A DNA stretch of 64,000 nucleotides, from assembly GCF_018139145.2 (NCBI RefSeq), contig NC_059485.1, forward strand, positions 15,561,698 through 15,625,697. The letters run 5' to 3'. The notes under the pieces were generated by a model. That model was not told the DNA's origin, searched no databases, and was given only the letters and a program-made list of their open reading frames with translations. The stretch comes from Gymnogyps californianus (Eukaryota > Chordata > Aves > Accipitriformes > Cathartidae). Shown in pieces: positions 36,801-48,678 of this stretch. Each line of letters starts with the position of its first letter. Positions within the stretch are counted from its first letter, which is position 1. A program made the position numbers and the translations under genes.

Positions 36801-39800
36801 TCTAGCATCTATCAAACTAAGACAATGAAGGGTTTTGAGAGAATGCTATGTACTTCTTTCAGAAAAGATGAATGTATTGCACTGAGGGCCAAGTAAAATA
36901 AGTAGTCTTTGAGAGACAAATGAAAAATTCTAAAACCCTCACAAAGCACTATAGAAAAAAGGAAGAATAAAAAATATCAGCTGCTATTTCTGGGAAACAG
37001 AGACTCCTTATCAGGATGGGATTACTTCTAAAACTTGTTAGATCGATGCCTTCAACACACTTGCTGATACAGCCTTAAAAGCCATGTGATACATCACAAC
37101 AAGCAGCCTAGAGCTGAACAGAGATGGAGAGTTTGGATGCGGAGCCCTCACCCCCAGTACTTGCAGGAAGCTAAAGAAAGTCATGAAAAGCCACGGATGA
37201 CCAGTGCTGTGGTGACCTCTGGGTTCTTTCCTGAAATCTTTTACTGGATCTTGTTAGGTGTCTTGTTCTGTCAAGAAGGTCAAGGTTGGAAGTGCTGCTG
37301 ACTGACGCTGATCCTGTCATCACCTCTTCCTCAGAAAAATAATCATATTGCTGTTGCTTTACGTAAGTTAAAGGACAAATAAGCTCCCCTTCCTGCAGAC
37401 ACAGTTGCAGTCCTGTCAGTGACTTTCCAGAGCTCTCCAGATAAAAGAAATTGCAGGTTGTTCACAGTAGTGATGATGGGAAGGAGGCTGAACTGGAGTT
37501 ACAATTGTTTTTCTCTTATATGTGTTTGGTTTGATTTTCTAGTGCCTGGATGTGCATATAGAGGCCACGTGTTAAGGTGTTAAAATGAATGCATTGTATG
37601 TTTTTAAACCCAATACTCACAACCTGAACTTATCTAATGTTACTATTTTATTTTTAAAACTGAAATAAATGCAAAAATGCATTTTTAAAAGCTTTAAGGA
37701 TCAATACATTAGCAAAAAAGATGAAAACAAGTAACGTAAAGATTTGCCTTGTTTCATCAAATTATCCTTAAATAAGCCCGGGTGGATAGAAGACATCTTG
37801 TAACACATCCCACATATTTAGGCTAGACTTTTGCTATGGTAATATTCTCCATTAGAAATATAATTCTATTGTATTTCACTTTCACTGGCAACAGACCAGG
37901 TTCCTGTCAGCACATGAAAGGGATTCTTCTCTCCAGAGAGTGATGGTAGATATACATACAAAATGTATTGCAAAATATATTTGAGACATGGGAATCTTCT
38001 GACGAACCTGTTGAGGTCAGGAATTCAAATCTGCTCTCTCTGGTTGAGGGAGCAATTTAGTCTTTCTGCAACTTTGGAACGATGTTTTCTACGAAATTAA
38101 TGCGCTCTCTGAAATTTCTCAGAAAGAAAATAATACGCAGTAACAAAGCAGATACCGATTTTTTACTTCTAATCTCATCAGGAGCATCCTCAAAACCTAA
38201 TTTAACCACAGCTAGGCTAGTCTCTATAGCAGACACTCATGGAGTCTAATTCATTAGCAAAAAGCTTGTTTTTGCAAAAGCCACCATGATTTCTAAATTA
38301 ACTCTTTTTTTCCCCCCAGTTTATGAATATCCTGGTTGTCCATAATTTATTGCATTAATAATTCATCATATTGCTTTAAATCCTGTGAAGCAGGATGTAA
38401 ACCTGATTACCTGGAACAACACATACAATTGTCCTGGGATTAAATAGCCAAATGTGTAGTACTTTTATTGCTGTTGCAATAAAAAGACTTTCTAAAGTGG
38501 AATAAACCAACTCAAGAGAAAAAATTAGCTAGCCGCTGCATACCTTCTAGCCATTTATTATATGAGTAAAAGAATACTTCTGCCTCTCATTTACAACTAC
38601 TTCAACCTCAAAGATTCTTTAAAAAAAAAAAAACAACAAAAAAACCCACACCAAAAACCCCAAAACAACCTTTTATTTGCATAGGAACAAACCAACATAT
38701 TGCAAAATACCGTGATAAATTTTTGTTTGTGAAACAAAAGAAAAAAAACACTTTTTGACCAACTTACGGTTTTTACTGTTCCCTCAAAGACTTTTTCTCT
38801 GCTTCCTATCACAAAACATTGCAAAAATATTTTTATGGCAATCCTCCCCTTTGCCTTATGCTAGAGATTCTCCCACAACTCATTGTTCTGTAGACTGAAC
38901 GCTACACCCAGTGGCAACAAGCTGCCTGATGATATATGTAGGCAACATCAAGGGATGTCAGAAGATGGTCAGGTTGAGGCTTTCAGTTTCTCTCACAAAC
39001 ATCAGGGGACAAAATGCCACTGCCTCAGTAATCAACGATGGGTTGTCCTTTTACCTTTAATTAGTCATGATCATACTGGTGTGTTACTCAGAATTCTACA
39101 TAAACTTCTGTTGTACTATTGTGTGGACAGACCATCACAAGGTGGTAGTCATCTGCACATATTATGCCTACACATATACCTAGGAAGCAAAAGTACGCCT
39201 AATGCAAGTGCTTGACAGCTGAAGTCTGTAAAACAATGGTACAGTCACAAAAATATCGAAAGCAGGTAAAAAGAAATGGGTTATTGATTAGCTTGTACAA
39301 ATTTTGTAATTCAAAGATATTGAGAGCTATACCTGTCAAATCCTGTAATACAAAAGAATGAAGAAAAGTGCATCAAAGAATCATTATGCATTTTTTATAA
39401 TTCATAATTGTACCACAGTCTGATGTTGTGAAAGCTGGCACAAAAAGTGAAATGCAAAGTGTTGGTAACAAAGCTGTGAGATGAGACTATTTTGGTAAAG
39501 TTTGGGGGGTTTATCCTAGTATTTTTTGCTAAAACCCTTAAATACTTTAAGAACAGCTATTTAACACAAATGACAAAAACACTTTTAGTAATTAGTGTTT
39601 ATACCGTGCTTGCAGGGAAGGAATAATATTTTACAGTAATTTCCTTGTGAGAGGGTAATTTTTCGTGCTGCAATTGCAGCTGCATCATAGATTTAATAGA
39701 TATGCTTGTAATTGTTAAAATCATAACTTCTACTAATAGTGAATTTACCACTGAAACATAGAAAGTCAAACCACCAGACATTTTCACAGATGGAATGTGG

Positions 39801-40939
39801 AAGTTACAAGGTGAAATCTACTATACATATTCCCTACTCTGAACTGATGCTAGGGGCTATAACAGCCTTCCTTATTCCCAGTGGGTTTTTCATCATATAC
39901 GTGGCTTGCAAAGGTTTTAGGACATGAAATCTTTTACAAAAACATGTATTTAATTGTCACAGTTCCGGGGCTTTTCTGACTCCTTAGCAGCCCCGAGAGG
40001 CAGCCGACTCAAATTTCAAGCCTCCAACCCATAACCTTTCTTAAGCTCTCTCCCACCAGACAGAGGATTTGGATTACAATTCACTTTTAGTACTGCAGCA
40101 AACCTGACACTAGTTCAGCATTTGTGATTCTTGACTGTGTCAGAGACAACACTGTTGACTGGTAATAATAACTCAATCAACTTTCCCAGAATAGAGCACC
40201 AGCTATTTAGGACAAGCCCAGGACAGAGAAAACATATAAATCAATCTACATGTTCTCCAACGTTTACCTAGTACCACCCACTGGCTGCTTATAATTCTGT
40301 CAGGCCTAGAAAAAATAGCAAATAACACACTGTTTGTTCCCATCAGTGTGTTTTTGTTTCACATCATTTCTTGGTTTAATATCCTCCCTTTTACCAGACT
40401 ATTTTATGCAATGCTTCATACTTAATTTCAAGGCTTTCTTTATCTGGTTCACACTAGGTAGCATCAGGGGTAGAGTCCCTCTAGAGTTTATCAGTCTGGG
40501 ATTTCAATTAATTACGTCCATTTCTTTTCCATACAATGATTTTACTGTTTTTGCAGGAGCTCACCCAGAGGAACCAGAATACATTCTCCCATCCATCCAA
40601 ACCTTTACAAACCTGATACAGTAGACTCGAAGATATAATCACCCCTATTACATTGACACAAATGGTGTTATGGAATCTGCACATACGCTTTACTTGTTTC
40701 TAGAATGTCACTTCAATCATTCTCTGCTTGGATGCTAAGCCACTCCTGCAATGGATACAGTTTGATCATCTTTTCCAAAATAATAAGACATATGTACAAG
40801 TCCAAATTTAAAATTTTAGTTTTGCTGGGGAGAAGCCTGCTATACAAACAGAACGGATTTGTTTTGAGTAAGTTTAAATAACTTCTTGGTTCAGGTACAC
40901 TTGCTCTTCATCACAGTTTAAAAATATCTATGACAGTAT
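33896..40939. other. AT-rich unique DNA, no gene recognised
   Basis: No repeat family or splice-bounded exon was recognised. A 110-codon plus-strand open frame (38883-39215) is the longest in this part that is not inside a repeat. It matches nothing I know and lacks a convincing promoter context. A T-run lies near 35439-35452. A segment after a TTTTTGCAG acceptor at 40547-40555 stays open to a stop at 40622, without other exons. Confidence 0.6.
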
Positions 40940-40945
40940 GAATAT

Positions 40946-41025
40946 GGGGGTGGGGCGGCAGAGGGGGAGAGTGAAAGATACGGGGGAGAAAAGGAGAGAA
41001 AGAAAGAAAAAAGGAGAGAGAGAAG
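40946..41025 (+). repeat. Homopurine tract (GA-rich)
   Basis: The last 44 bases (40982-41025) are uninterrupted purines made of GGA, GA and GAAA units. A G-rich part with a few pyrimidines precedes them. Such tracts can adopt triplex structures and are length-variable. Confidence 0.85.
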
Positions 41026-41914
41026 CCACAATTTCCATAAAATAAATACAGAAGTCTGATACTTTACAGTAAACATACACAAGACAAACTGTCCATAATA
41101 GTGGAACAAAGAAGCAGGCTTCGGAGTTTATATTAATTGGCATGGCAATTAATAAGACATATAGCACATGGTAAAATCAGTTCTGCCATCTGTGTCAACT
41201 GTCCCCAAGTGGAAGGAGTGCAGGTTTGCCATGTTCATCAGCATTAAGATTGCTACTCCATGCCAAGTCTTATTTTATTAGCTCTCATTAGTTCCAATGC
41301 TAAAAATCTATCAGCATTTCTATTTAAAACTTCTCATAACAATACCAAAAACTCCAAATAAAAATAACAAAAACACGTAGTGCTGGAATTTGTGGCGAAC
41401 CTTATTGCCTTCAGGGCAATTAATATCCTATGTTGTGTTTGTAAATTGTTTTTCATAATTATTTACAAATTATTACATTTTTAAAAAATGCTGCATATAA
41501 TGTAGGTTATACTATAAGAGTGGTAGATGTACAGAGTGGCTTCTCTTAAGTGTATGTAAGGTCTGAGACAAAAAAGGTATAATACACTTCAATTTAAGAT
41601 GAACGTCAAGATCATGATAGCAAAAAAAAAAAAAAAAAATCTTGTTTCTCTTTTAAATTCCTAAATAATTGCAGGTTTTTTTATATAGACTTCTTTTCTC
41701 TGCATCTTCAAATACCATGTACCGATAATGTCTCCAGCCAAAGGGAGCAGTTATATCTAGTACAATCAGTCACACCATTTTATAAACAGTAATCTGAATT
41801 ACTTCCAATCACCAAGATCAAACTCTTTGGCTTGAAATTCACATCTGCCCTCTCCTTGCTTGCTGGTGAGCCACAGGAAAATGGCTGGTGTCCACCTTCA
41901 AGAAAGTCAAGAGT

Positions 41915-42020
41915 TCGCTCGACAGCTGCAGCACAGAACGCCGTTTCGCAGGTCGGCACAGCGATGTATGTAAACAGAGTCCTCCTGTCATCACGATGAA
42001 CTGCTCCTCTTCCGCACCCT
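41915..42020. other. Small CpG-dense patch
   Basis: Nine CpG dinucleotides fall within about 105 bases, while flanking kilobases contain very few. Two opposite open frames cross it (41888-42121 plus, 77 codons; 41780-42052 minus, 90 codons), and neither has recognisable homology. It is too short for a standard CpG island. A conserved regulatory element, an unrecognised exon or an old repeat fragment are all possible. Confidence 0.4.
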
Positions 42021-45000
42021 TTGCTTATGGCATTGGGTGTCCATATATACATATAGATGTGTATATGTTCTTTTGTAAATCCACGTCTGTCTTTTCCGTG
42101 ATAGTTGTGTTATCTCAGTAATACTAGTTATCTGGAGACAGATTTATTAAGATTTTCATGGTAGCCTCTGTATCTCAGGAATCATGAGGCAATTGATTTT
42201 CCTATTGCATTTACCAGTGTGATAGCAGGAGCTTCACATAAAACTCCCTCACACTGTGAGCAAAACAAACCTCTGAGAAAGCACAAGAGCGATGATTTAG
42301 TTTCATGAGTGAAAAGCTACTTTGTGGGAGCTCCTGTAGAACTTCCCACTTAATGAGTCACACAGCAGTCACGGGGACTTGTCATAGAATTTACTTCTAC
42401 AAACACCAAAGGACAACTGTCTTTAAATCAGAAATGTTAAATGCACTACATCTTCTCTTCAAAAGCAGTTATGTTCTGTAACACCTACACATCCAGAATA
42501 AATTAGCTTCCTTATTCAGTGGCGTCAACAATGGTAAGCCCCACAGAAAAAGTGAGAAAAATTAATGTTAGCCTCTGCCAAAATACTTATTAAATACACT
42601 TTCTTACAGGTGCTTCCCTTGTTGAAAGGCCGTTTGGTGCCATACAAAATAAGGAATAACACATAGTCTCTAATAAGGTATTTATGCCACTGAGCAACAA
42701 CTTGGAAATTGCCCTTAATTTTTACTTACTGTTCATTGAAGCAATGTTCAACAATACTAAATAAAGGAGGAAAGCATATTATCTGCTAAACATTTCTCTG
42801 CACAAAGCCTACTGCTGAACACCTGAGAAGAATCTAATCTAAGGTCAAAAAGGTGACTCTGCTATTATGTATTTAACTGCTGACCACCCCATTGAGACTG
42901 TCAATAAAAGTATCTAACAGCGTCAGCTGTGACACCGTTTGTGTGTAGCAGGCATCTGCCCATTACCAGCTGGACAGAAAACCTCAACTCATTTCATACA
43001 TGCAACTGAAGAGCTGTCATCTGGTAACAAATTTTTATTACTACCAGGAGTGTATGTGAATTCAAAGTAATGACCTGGAAGTACAAAATTCCATATTCTG
43101 TAATCCCACAAGCCGTGCAATTCTCCCTCTTAAATTACTATTGAATATCTATATAGCTTTCTCTGCTGTTCCTGTTTTAATATAATGCTATCAACAAACC
43201 TCCTTAGTGAACAGGGTCATGGGAAGATTTACAGTTCTTTTTCGCAGGACTGCAGGTGAATTTATTTTACCCAATATATCCATTTAGATCTATTTTGCTC
43301 AGAACATTATTCTTAAAAGATAACTTAGCAAATTCTTCAGCATCAGATAGAAGTCACACTAAGTGGTGCAAAGATGACAAGGTGTCCTGCATGACCTTAA
43401 TCAGAAGTTTAAATGCAGGATAAAAGTGAGAGCTGAACCTAGAGCCACTATCACAACTGCCTTTTTTAAATGTCAAGGAGACAAATGCTGCTGCTCAGGC
43501 ATGTGTCTTCACCAGACTGACACCCAGGTCTTCTGGATTTCATTCAGCGAGAAAGAGGATTGGGGCAATATACTGAAACAAAGCAGTGTCACTCACCAAA
43601 ACCTCAATGTACTATCTGAGAAAGCTCTAGGTGCCCTGTAATGACAATGGACAATGTCATTAATGTGAACAGTATATGAATTATTATAGATAGGTATAGT
43701 ACATAGTGTGTTACTGAGTATAGGGTACATTCATCCTAAATCTAGGCATCATGGTCAAGGGCACTAGCTTTCACGTGCCCTTATCCTTCTGTTTATATAC
43801 ATACCAACCCCCAATTTGCTTTTTTTTGTCATGCATGGTGTCTCATGTACACATGCATGGCTCTATCATAAATCTCACTAACTAACTAGAATTTCCAAAT
43901 TATTTAACCCATCTCAAATCCCTGTATACTAGCTGCGAGTTAATAAAGTAGCCTGGTTTTATAAAGCATTTCTTTTGAATATTTGGCCTCTGGCTTTACA
44001 GTTACAGACAAAACATCTAATAACCCAACTCTTCTTTCCACATACACTCAAGCACATAACCGAGCTGAGTAGCTTTCAACATTATAAAATCAAATTGCTA
44101 GAAATTCCAACTTCTTATTTTGTAAATAAAAACAAGTTGCAGAAAGAGAACATTAATTTTGGCACCATATCAAACCAATTAAACCTCCATTTCATTAGAG
44201 TTCAGAAAGCAGCCAAAAATAATCTAATTGAACTATATAAAAATTGGACTTATTTTTCTGTGGTGGTGACAACGACACTAAAATGGTTTTAAAATATCCA
44301 GATAACGAAACAAGCTTAAAAAGCAGAACTTTACAACCTAGGCAGAGACAATGAGGAAACACAGAAACACCAAACTCGAAGAATACCCTTACTCTGTGTT
44401 TATGGGGGGGCACTGATTGAGGGAGTGGAGGAAATCATTGACTAGCAGTCAGTTTCAAGAATGGCAGAAGCTAAGAAGAACTCTTCAGGCAGCCACAAAT
44501 ATCACTTTAATGAAGAGAGATGCAGGACCCTTCAGCCTCTGTGAGGATAAGCCAGTGGACAGAACAACTATAAACTCTCACTGACTTCTAAACTTCTAGA
44601 GGACTTTAAACGTGGATGGAGAATGGTCCTTCTGGAACATAACAGCAGAGATTTTATGCATATTCATAAAGTGACTCCAACTTTTGGAGCTTCTGGTAAT
44701 TGAAACAAAGAGAAAAGAATCATGAAAGCAAGGAAGACACATAGATGAAATAAAACTGACTTATCTGATGGTTTTGAGCATCGTCCAGAAGGTGGAAAAC
44801 AAAACTGCCCATGACACTAGTATGCTAAGATCCGGCAAAGAAAAGCCTTCTTGGGGAACGCAAGTAGGCAGCAAATAGGTAAGAGAGGACACAGGGAGGC
44901 TGCCGAAACTTCAGGGGTCAAAAAAAAAACTGGACCAGAATAAAGCACTATTTGGGAGGAAAGCAGAGGTTTTTATTCAAAAAAGATTAGCCGAATGTTC

Positions 45001-45232
45001 TTAATCAACTAAATCTACCAGCAGAAGCAATGCAAACTGTGACACAGTTCTGTTCTGAAGGCAAAATTAATATTTTAGATGAAAGGTTGTCTATTCAACG
45101 TGAATATAAAAGCCTTAGTAATTAAATCCTTTTTATTTGTAACAATAGATGATCACCTGCAAAGTAGGTTTAGCCTTTTTCACTTCTCTTTGGTAATAAA
45201 AGGACCTGAAATGCACTGCAACAACTTTTTTA

Positions 45233-45256
45233 ATATATATATATATATATATATAT
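45233..45256. repeat. (AT)12 microsatellite
   Basis: Twelve exact AT units are followed by GTGATTCC and further TA-rich sequence. Confidence 0.9.
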
Positions 45257-46304
45257 GTGATTCCTTCTTATATATATAAAAAAACACCTATATGTATACA
45301 TAATGTATATGTAGGAAATATGTATGCTAATCAATAAGTATGATTCTGTAGTAACTGAAAAATTAACAGGAAAGTAGATAAACAAGAGACAAGAGAAGTC
45401 AAACTGAACAATGCAGAGACTAGATGAGATACCTGCTCTGATTGTTTTGAGCAATTTCTTTTTGTCAGCTTATTTAATAAAAATGATTGAACATTTTGGG
45501 AACAGCTGCCTTGTTAAAGATTCAGCATCCCCAGCTCTTTCACTTATGTGCAAGGGTAACTGTTAATCTCTCAAGAACTCTCCCTAGTGATACGTCAGAA
45601 CTGATATTCCTGATGTTTACAAATTTATATAAAACAAAGTGGGAAAAGGAAACGGAAAGACTTAGAAAAGCTACTCAAATAAAAGAGAAGCCTTCTTCTA
45701 GCTGATAAATGCATTCAGTAGCACATTTCTTTATGTAATCCCTCTTCAGACAGTAGAAGAAAGCCACTGCAACATTTTTTTTAAACAGATGAAACATGAA
45801 TTATTTTCTCTTGAAATTACGTAACGTAAATGCAAATTAATCAGTATCCTTAGACAACTGTAAAGTTGACAAAGTGGCTCTTAAAGTCAGAAGATATCAA
45901 AACTGTTACGCAGTTCTTTGTTATACTGGCTGTAACCCTTAATATTTGTCAAAACCAACATGATAAAAGCTGTAGACATTTATATCCATTAAATGAAAAA
46001 GCCATGGTAGGGATTTGAGAGTACATTGGTTATACTGTAATCAATAGGTTACTTGTTCAATAGAGGGCATACATTACTTTTACTACAAGACAAATACACT
46101 GGAAGTTATGTTTTGCCTCTGTCATTGAAAAGCTCTTTCTTATCCAAGCTTTTGTTAGTCTTTCCTTCCACAGAGTAATGAGACTAGGACTTTTTGATAA
46201 GGGGAGCCTTCATTTTTCAGAAAAATGACTGTCCCTCATCTGACATAAAACACCACTTAAGGATGAAGCAATGGTATGAAAGGTGCAATAGGAGCAAAAT
46301 GCAA

Positions 46305-46322
46305 GGGGGGGGGGGGGGGGGG
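46305..46322 (+). repeat. Poly(G) run of 18
   Basis: Eighteen consecutive G residues. The length is likely variable and poorly sequenced. Confidence 0.85.
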
Positions 46323-46782
46323 AGGATTACAGTGTAGTCCCTGTTTCTTTAAGGAGTAAACCATTTAACTCTGTTTCCTGGCAGCCTAGGAAAAACTGTG
46401 CAGGTAGACAGAAAAGGGTTGAGAGAAAACAAGTACAGGTAGCTAAAGAAGGCCCAGAAGCTAGGTGGCAGTGGCAGTATAGACAAAAAGATCAGTTTTA
46501 AGCTGGAGGAAAATAAGTAAGAGACTCTCTCTTGCTTCTAACAGCACCCTCCATTCCTTTCCCACTTCTCCCCCTCCTCCCAGAAGGAAAACATGTGTCT
46601 GAGCCCTTCATAACAACATCAGAGAATTTGGGTGGTTTTTTGTGTGAGTGCAGAATCTGGTTTTGGCACACAGGATCTTTGATGAGGGCTGAAACACTGA
46701 CACGAGTATAAAAGGTATCTGCAACACCATGTTCTAACATAACTGAAGCTAGAGAGCAAAAAAGAGAAGGGAAAAAAAAGCC

Positions 46783-46831
46783 AAAAAGGGAAAGGGGGAA
46801 AAAAAAAAGGGGGAGGGGGGGAGGGGGGAAG
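46783..46831 (+). repeat. Homopurine tract with A and G runs
   Basis: Forty-nine purines in a row alternate between A-runs and G-runs, including four G-runs of five to seven near the end (46809-46829). The tract therefore has both triplex and G-quadruplex potential. It lies about 500 bp from the poly(G) run at 46305. Confidence 0.85.
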
Positions 46832-48654
46832 TCTTCCATGGACTGAGGAAGGTTTACTTCAGTCAGTAATAAGCCTTGAAGCACAGTCAGAGCACCCAGC
46901 AGGACAAGAAGTCAAATCAGCAACCTTTACAACAAGCGGTAACAGCATCATCATATGTATATTACAGAGAGTGTATGAATTAAGCAGGACTCTGAACTGC
47001 GCCCTACCCTTAAGCGCACAAGAAGGACAAGGTAGAGAAGCAGAATGCAACACAGTATTTTCTCTCTTATCTGGAGGGACAGAAGAATAATACTATGCAG
47101 ATCCACTCACTAGAGAACTGCTGGCTCCCTACTAAGTATTTACTTGGAGCAGAGCTCCCTAAGTGTTTCTGAATGCACAGATATCAGAAAGCTCCAAACA
47201 CACGGAATTATAAAAATTTGAGCAGTATGAAACTTATGTGAGTTCTTGAATAAATTAAAACAGAACTCAGGTCTTCCCAAGACTCAAGAGTCTGCAACAT
47301 TACCGTGAATGTTTTAGGCTTGAACTTAAAAAAACCCAAACAACAAAATCGGTAACTGATAGTACAAAAAGCAAAAGAGGTAACAAATTGACAGAGAAGT
47401 GCCTAGAGGTAGAACTGGCTTGTGCCAGTTTTGATTGATTCACAATATTGCTAAAAAGAGTGTGTCCACAACAAATGGCACCAATTCCTTAAAATCAATG
47501 CAGAGCTTCAAGTTACACACTACACTTCGTGACTATCTGTTAGCAGAAAGGGCTAAGACCTACATTTATTACAGTTCTTCCAAATAAAAAGATCAGATGG
47601 GCTAGAGAGGAGGGAAAAACCTTGTACAGGAAAGGTGGAAGAACAGCAATGGTTAGGAAAGAGAGATATTTGAGCCCATCATTGAAAAACAGCTCATTAT
47701 TTTTTCTTGGAATATATGATCTCAGTAATGGTCACCTGACATTAATAAATGTCTCTACTACACAGGAAAAGAGATGTCTGGCAATCCACTCAAACATTAC
47801 AGTTAGCCTTTTCTTCAGGCTCTTCTAACATCTTACCCATTTTTGAACTTTTGACTCTGCATGCTTCAGGATAGCCTCTGTGAGAGTTCAAGTCATTTCT
47901 ATCGGCCAGGAACAACATGGTTCAAAAGTGCAGTGGTGACCCTCCCCTGTTCAGCAGTACTAGAACATCCCTGTTCAAGGACTGGAGTAATCAGAAGGAC
48001 TTGAAAGTCCTTTATTACAGTCAGCCATGTCCACCAGCAAGGATATTTCATGCAAAAAAGCATCCTTAATGCTTGTTTGTATCATCCTGAAGAGCACAGG
48101 CTACCCTTCCTTTACCCCCATCTCAACCACTGCATCCTATCAGTTTACCACCATACCAACTTCTAATGCTGGAGAGACAACGGTTCAAAGCTGTAATCAC
48201 AAATCAGTTCTAAAATCTTAAAAAAAAAAAATCAGTTGATGGACAATTCCACCATTATTATCACTTTACATCAGTATTTTGAATTATGACCAGCACCTGT
48301 AGCACAGTACAGTCTCTTTAAATACCTGCAACCTAAAAGTAGAAATCTAACATGCAGATTTATTAAAAAATAAGAGCAACTGTGAGCCACTGGGGAGCAA
48401 CATTCACAAACTGACATCCACCACTTGCCAAGAGAGATGCGGTTTCCTTAGATTACTACTGCCCACACAACATCCTAACTCATTCTCAGGTAGATGCAAA
48501 TTACTACTGTATCAATCCTGTTACATTAAATTATAGTATTATCAGTATTCGCTGATATCCCATCCTATCTAATCTCTCTCTTTATTTTTTATAAGTGCAG
48601 AATGTTATGGTCATGAAAAACAACCCCAAAATTACAGAGAGTATTGGGAAGCCC

Positions 48655-48678
48655 AAACCCCCTAAAATAAGGGGGTTT
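48655..48678. repeat. Perfect hairpin with C5/G5 stem
   Basis: AAACCCCCT (48655-48663) and AGGGGGTTT (48670-48678) are exact inverted complements around a six-base AT loop. No T-run or promoter context suggests a function. Confidence 0.6.

Larger units (their letters stand above)
41026..46304. other. AT-rich DNA with one CpG-dense patch, no gene recognised
   Basis: Mostly stop-rich unique DNA. It includes an A-run (41622-41639), a CpG-dense patch (41915-42020, listed separately) and an (AT)12 microsatellite at 45233-45256. No exon or transposon could be called. Confidence 0.6.

Noticed and set aside
46498..46884. 128-codon minus-strand frame
   Set aside because: Its Pro/Phe/Leu-rich part is simply the translation of the homopurine tract at 46783-46831.
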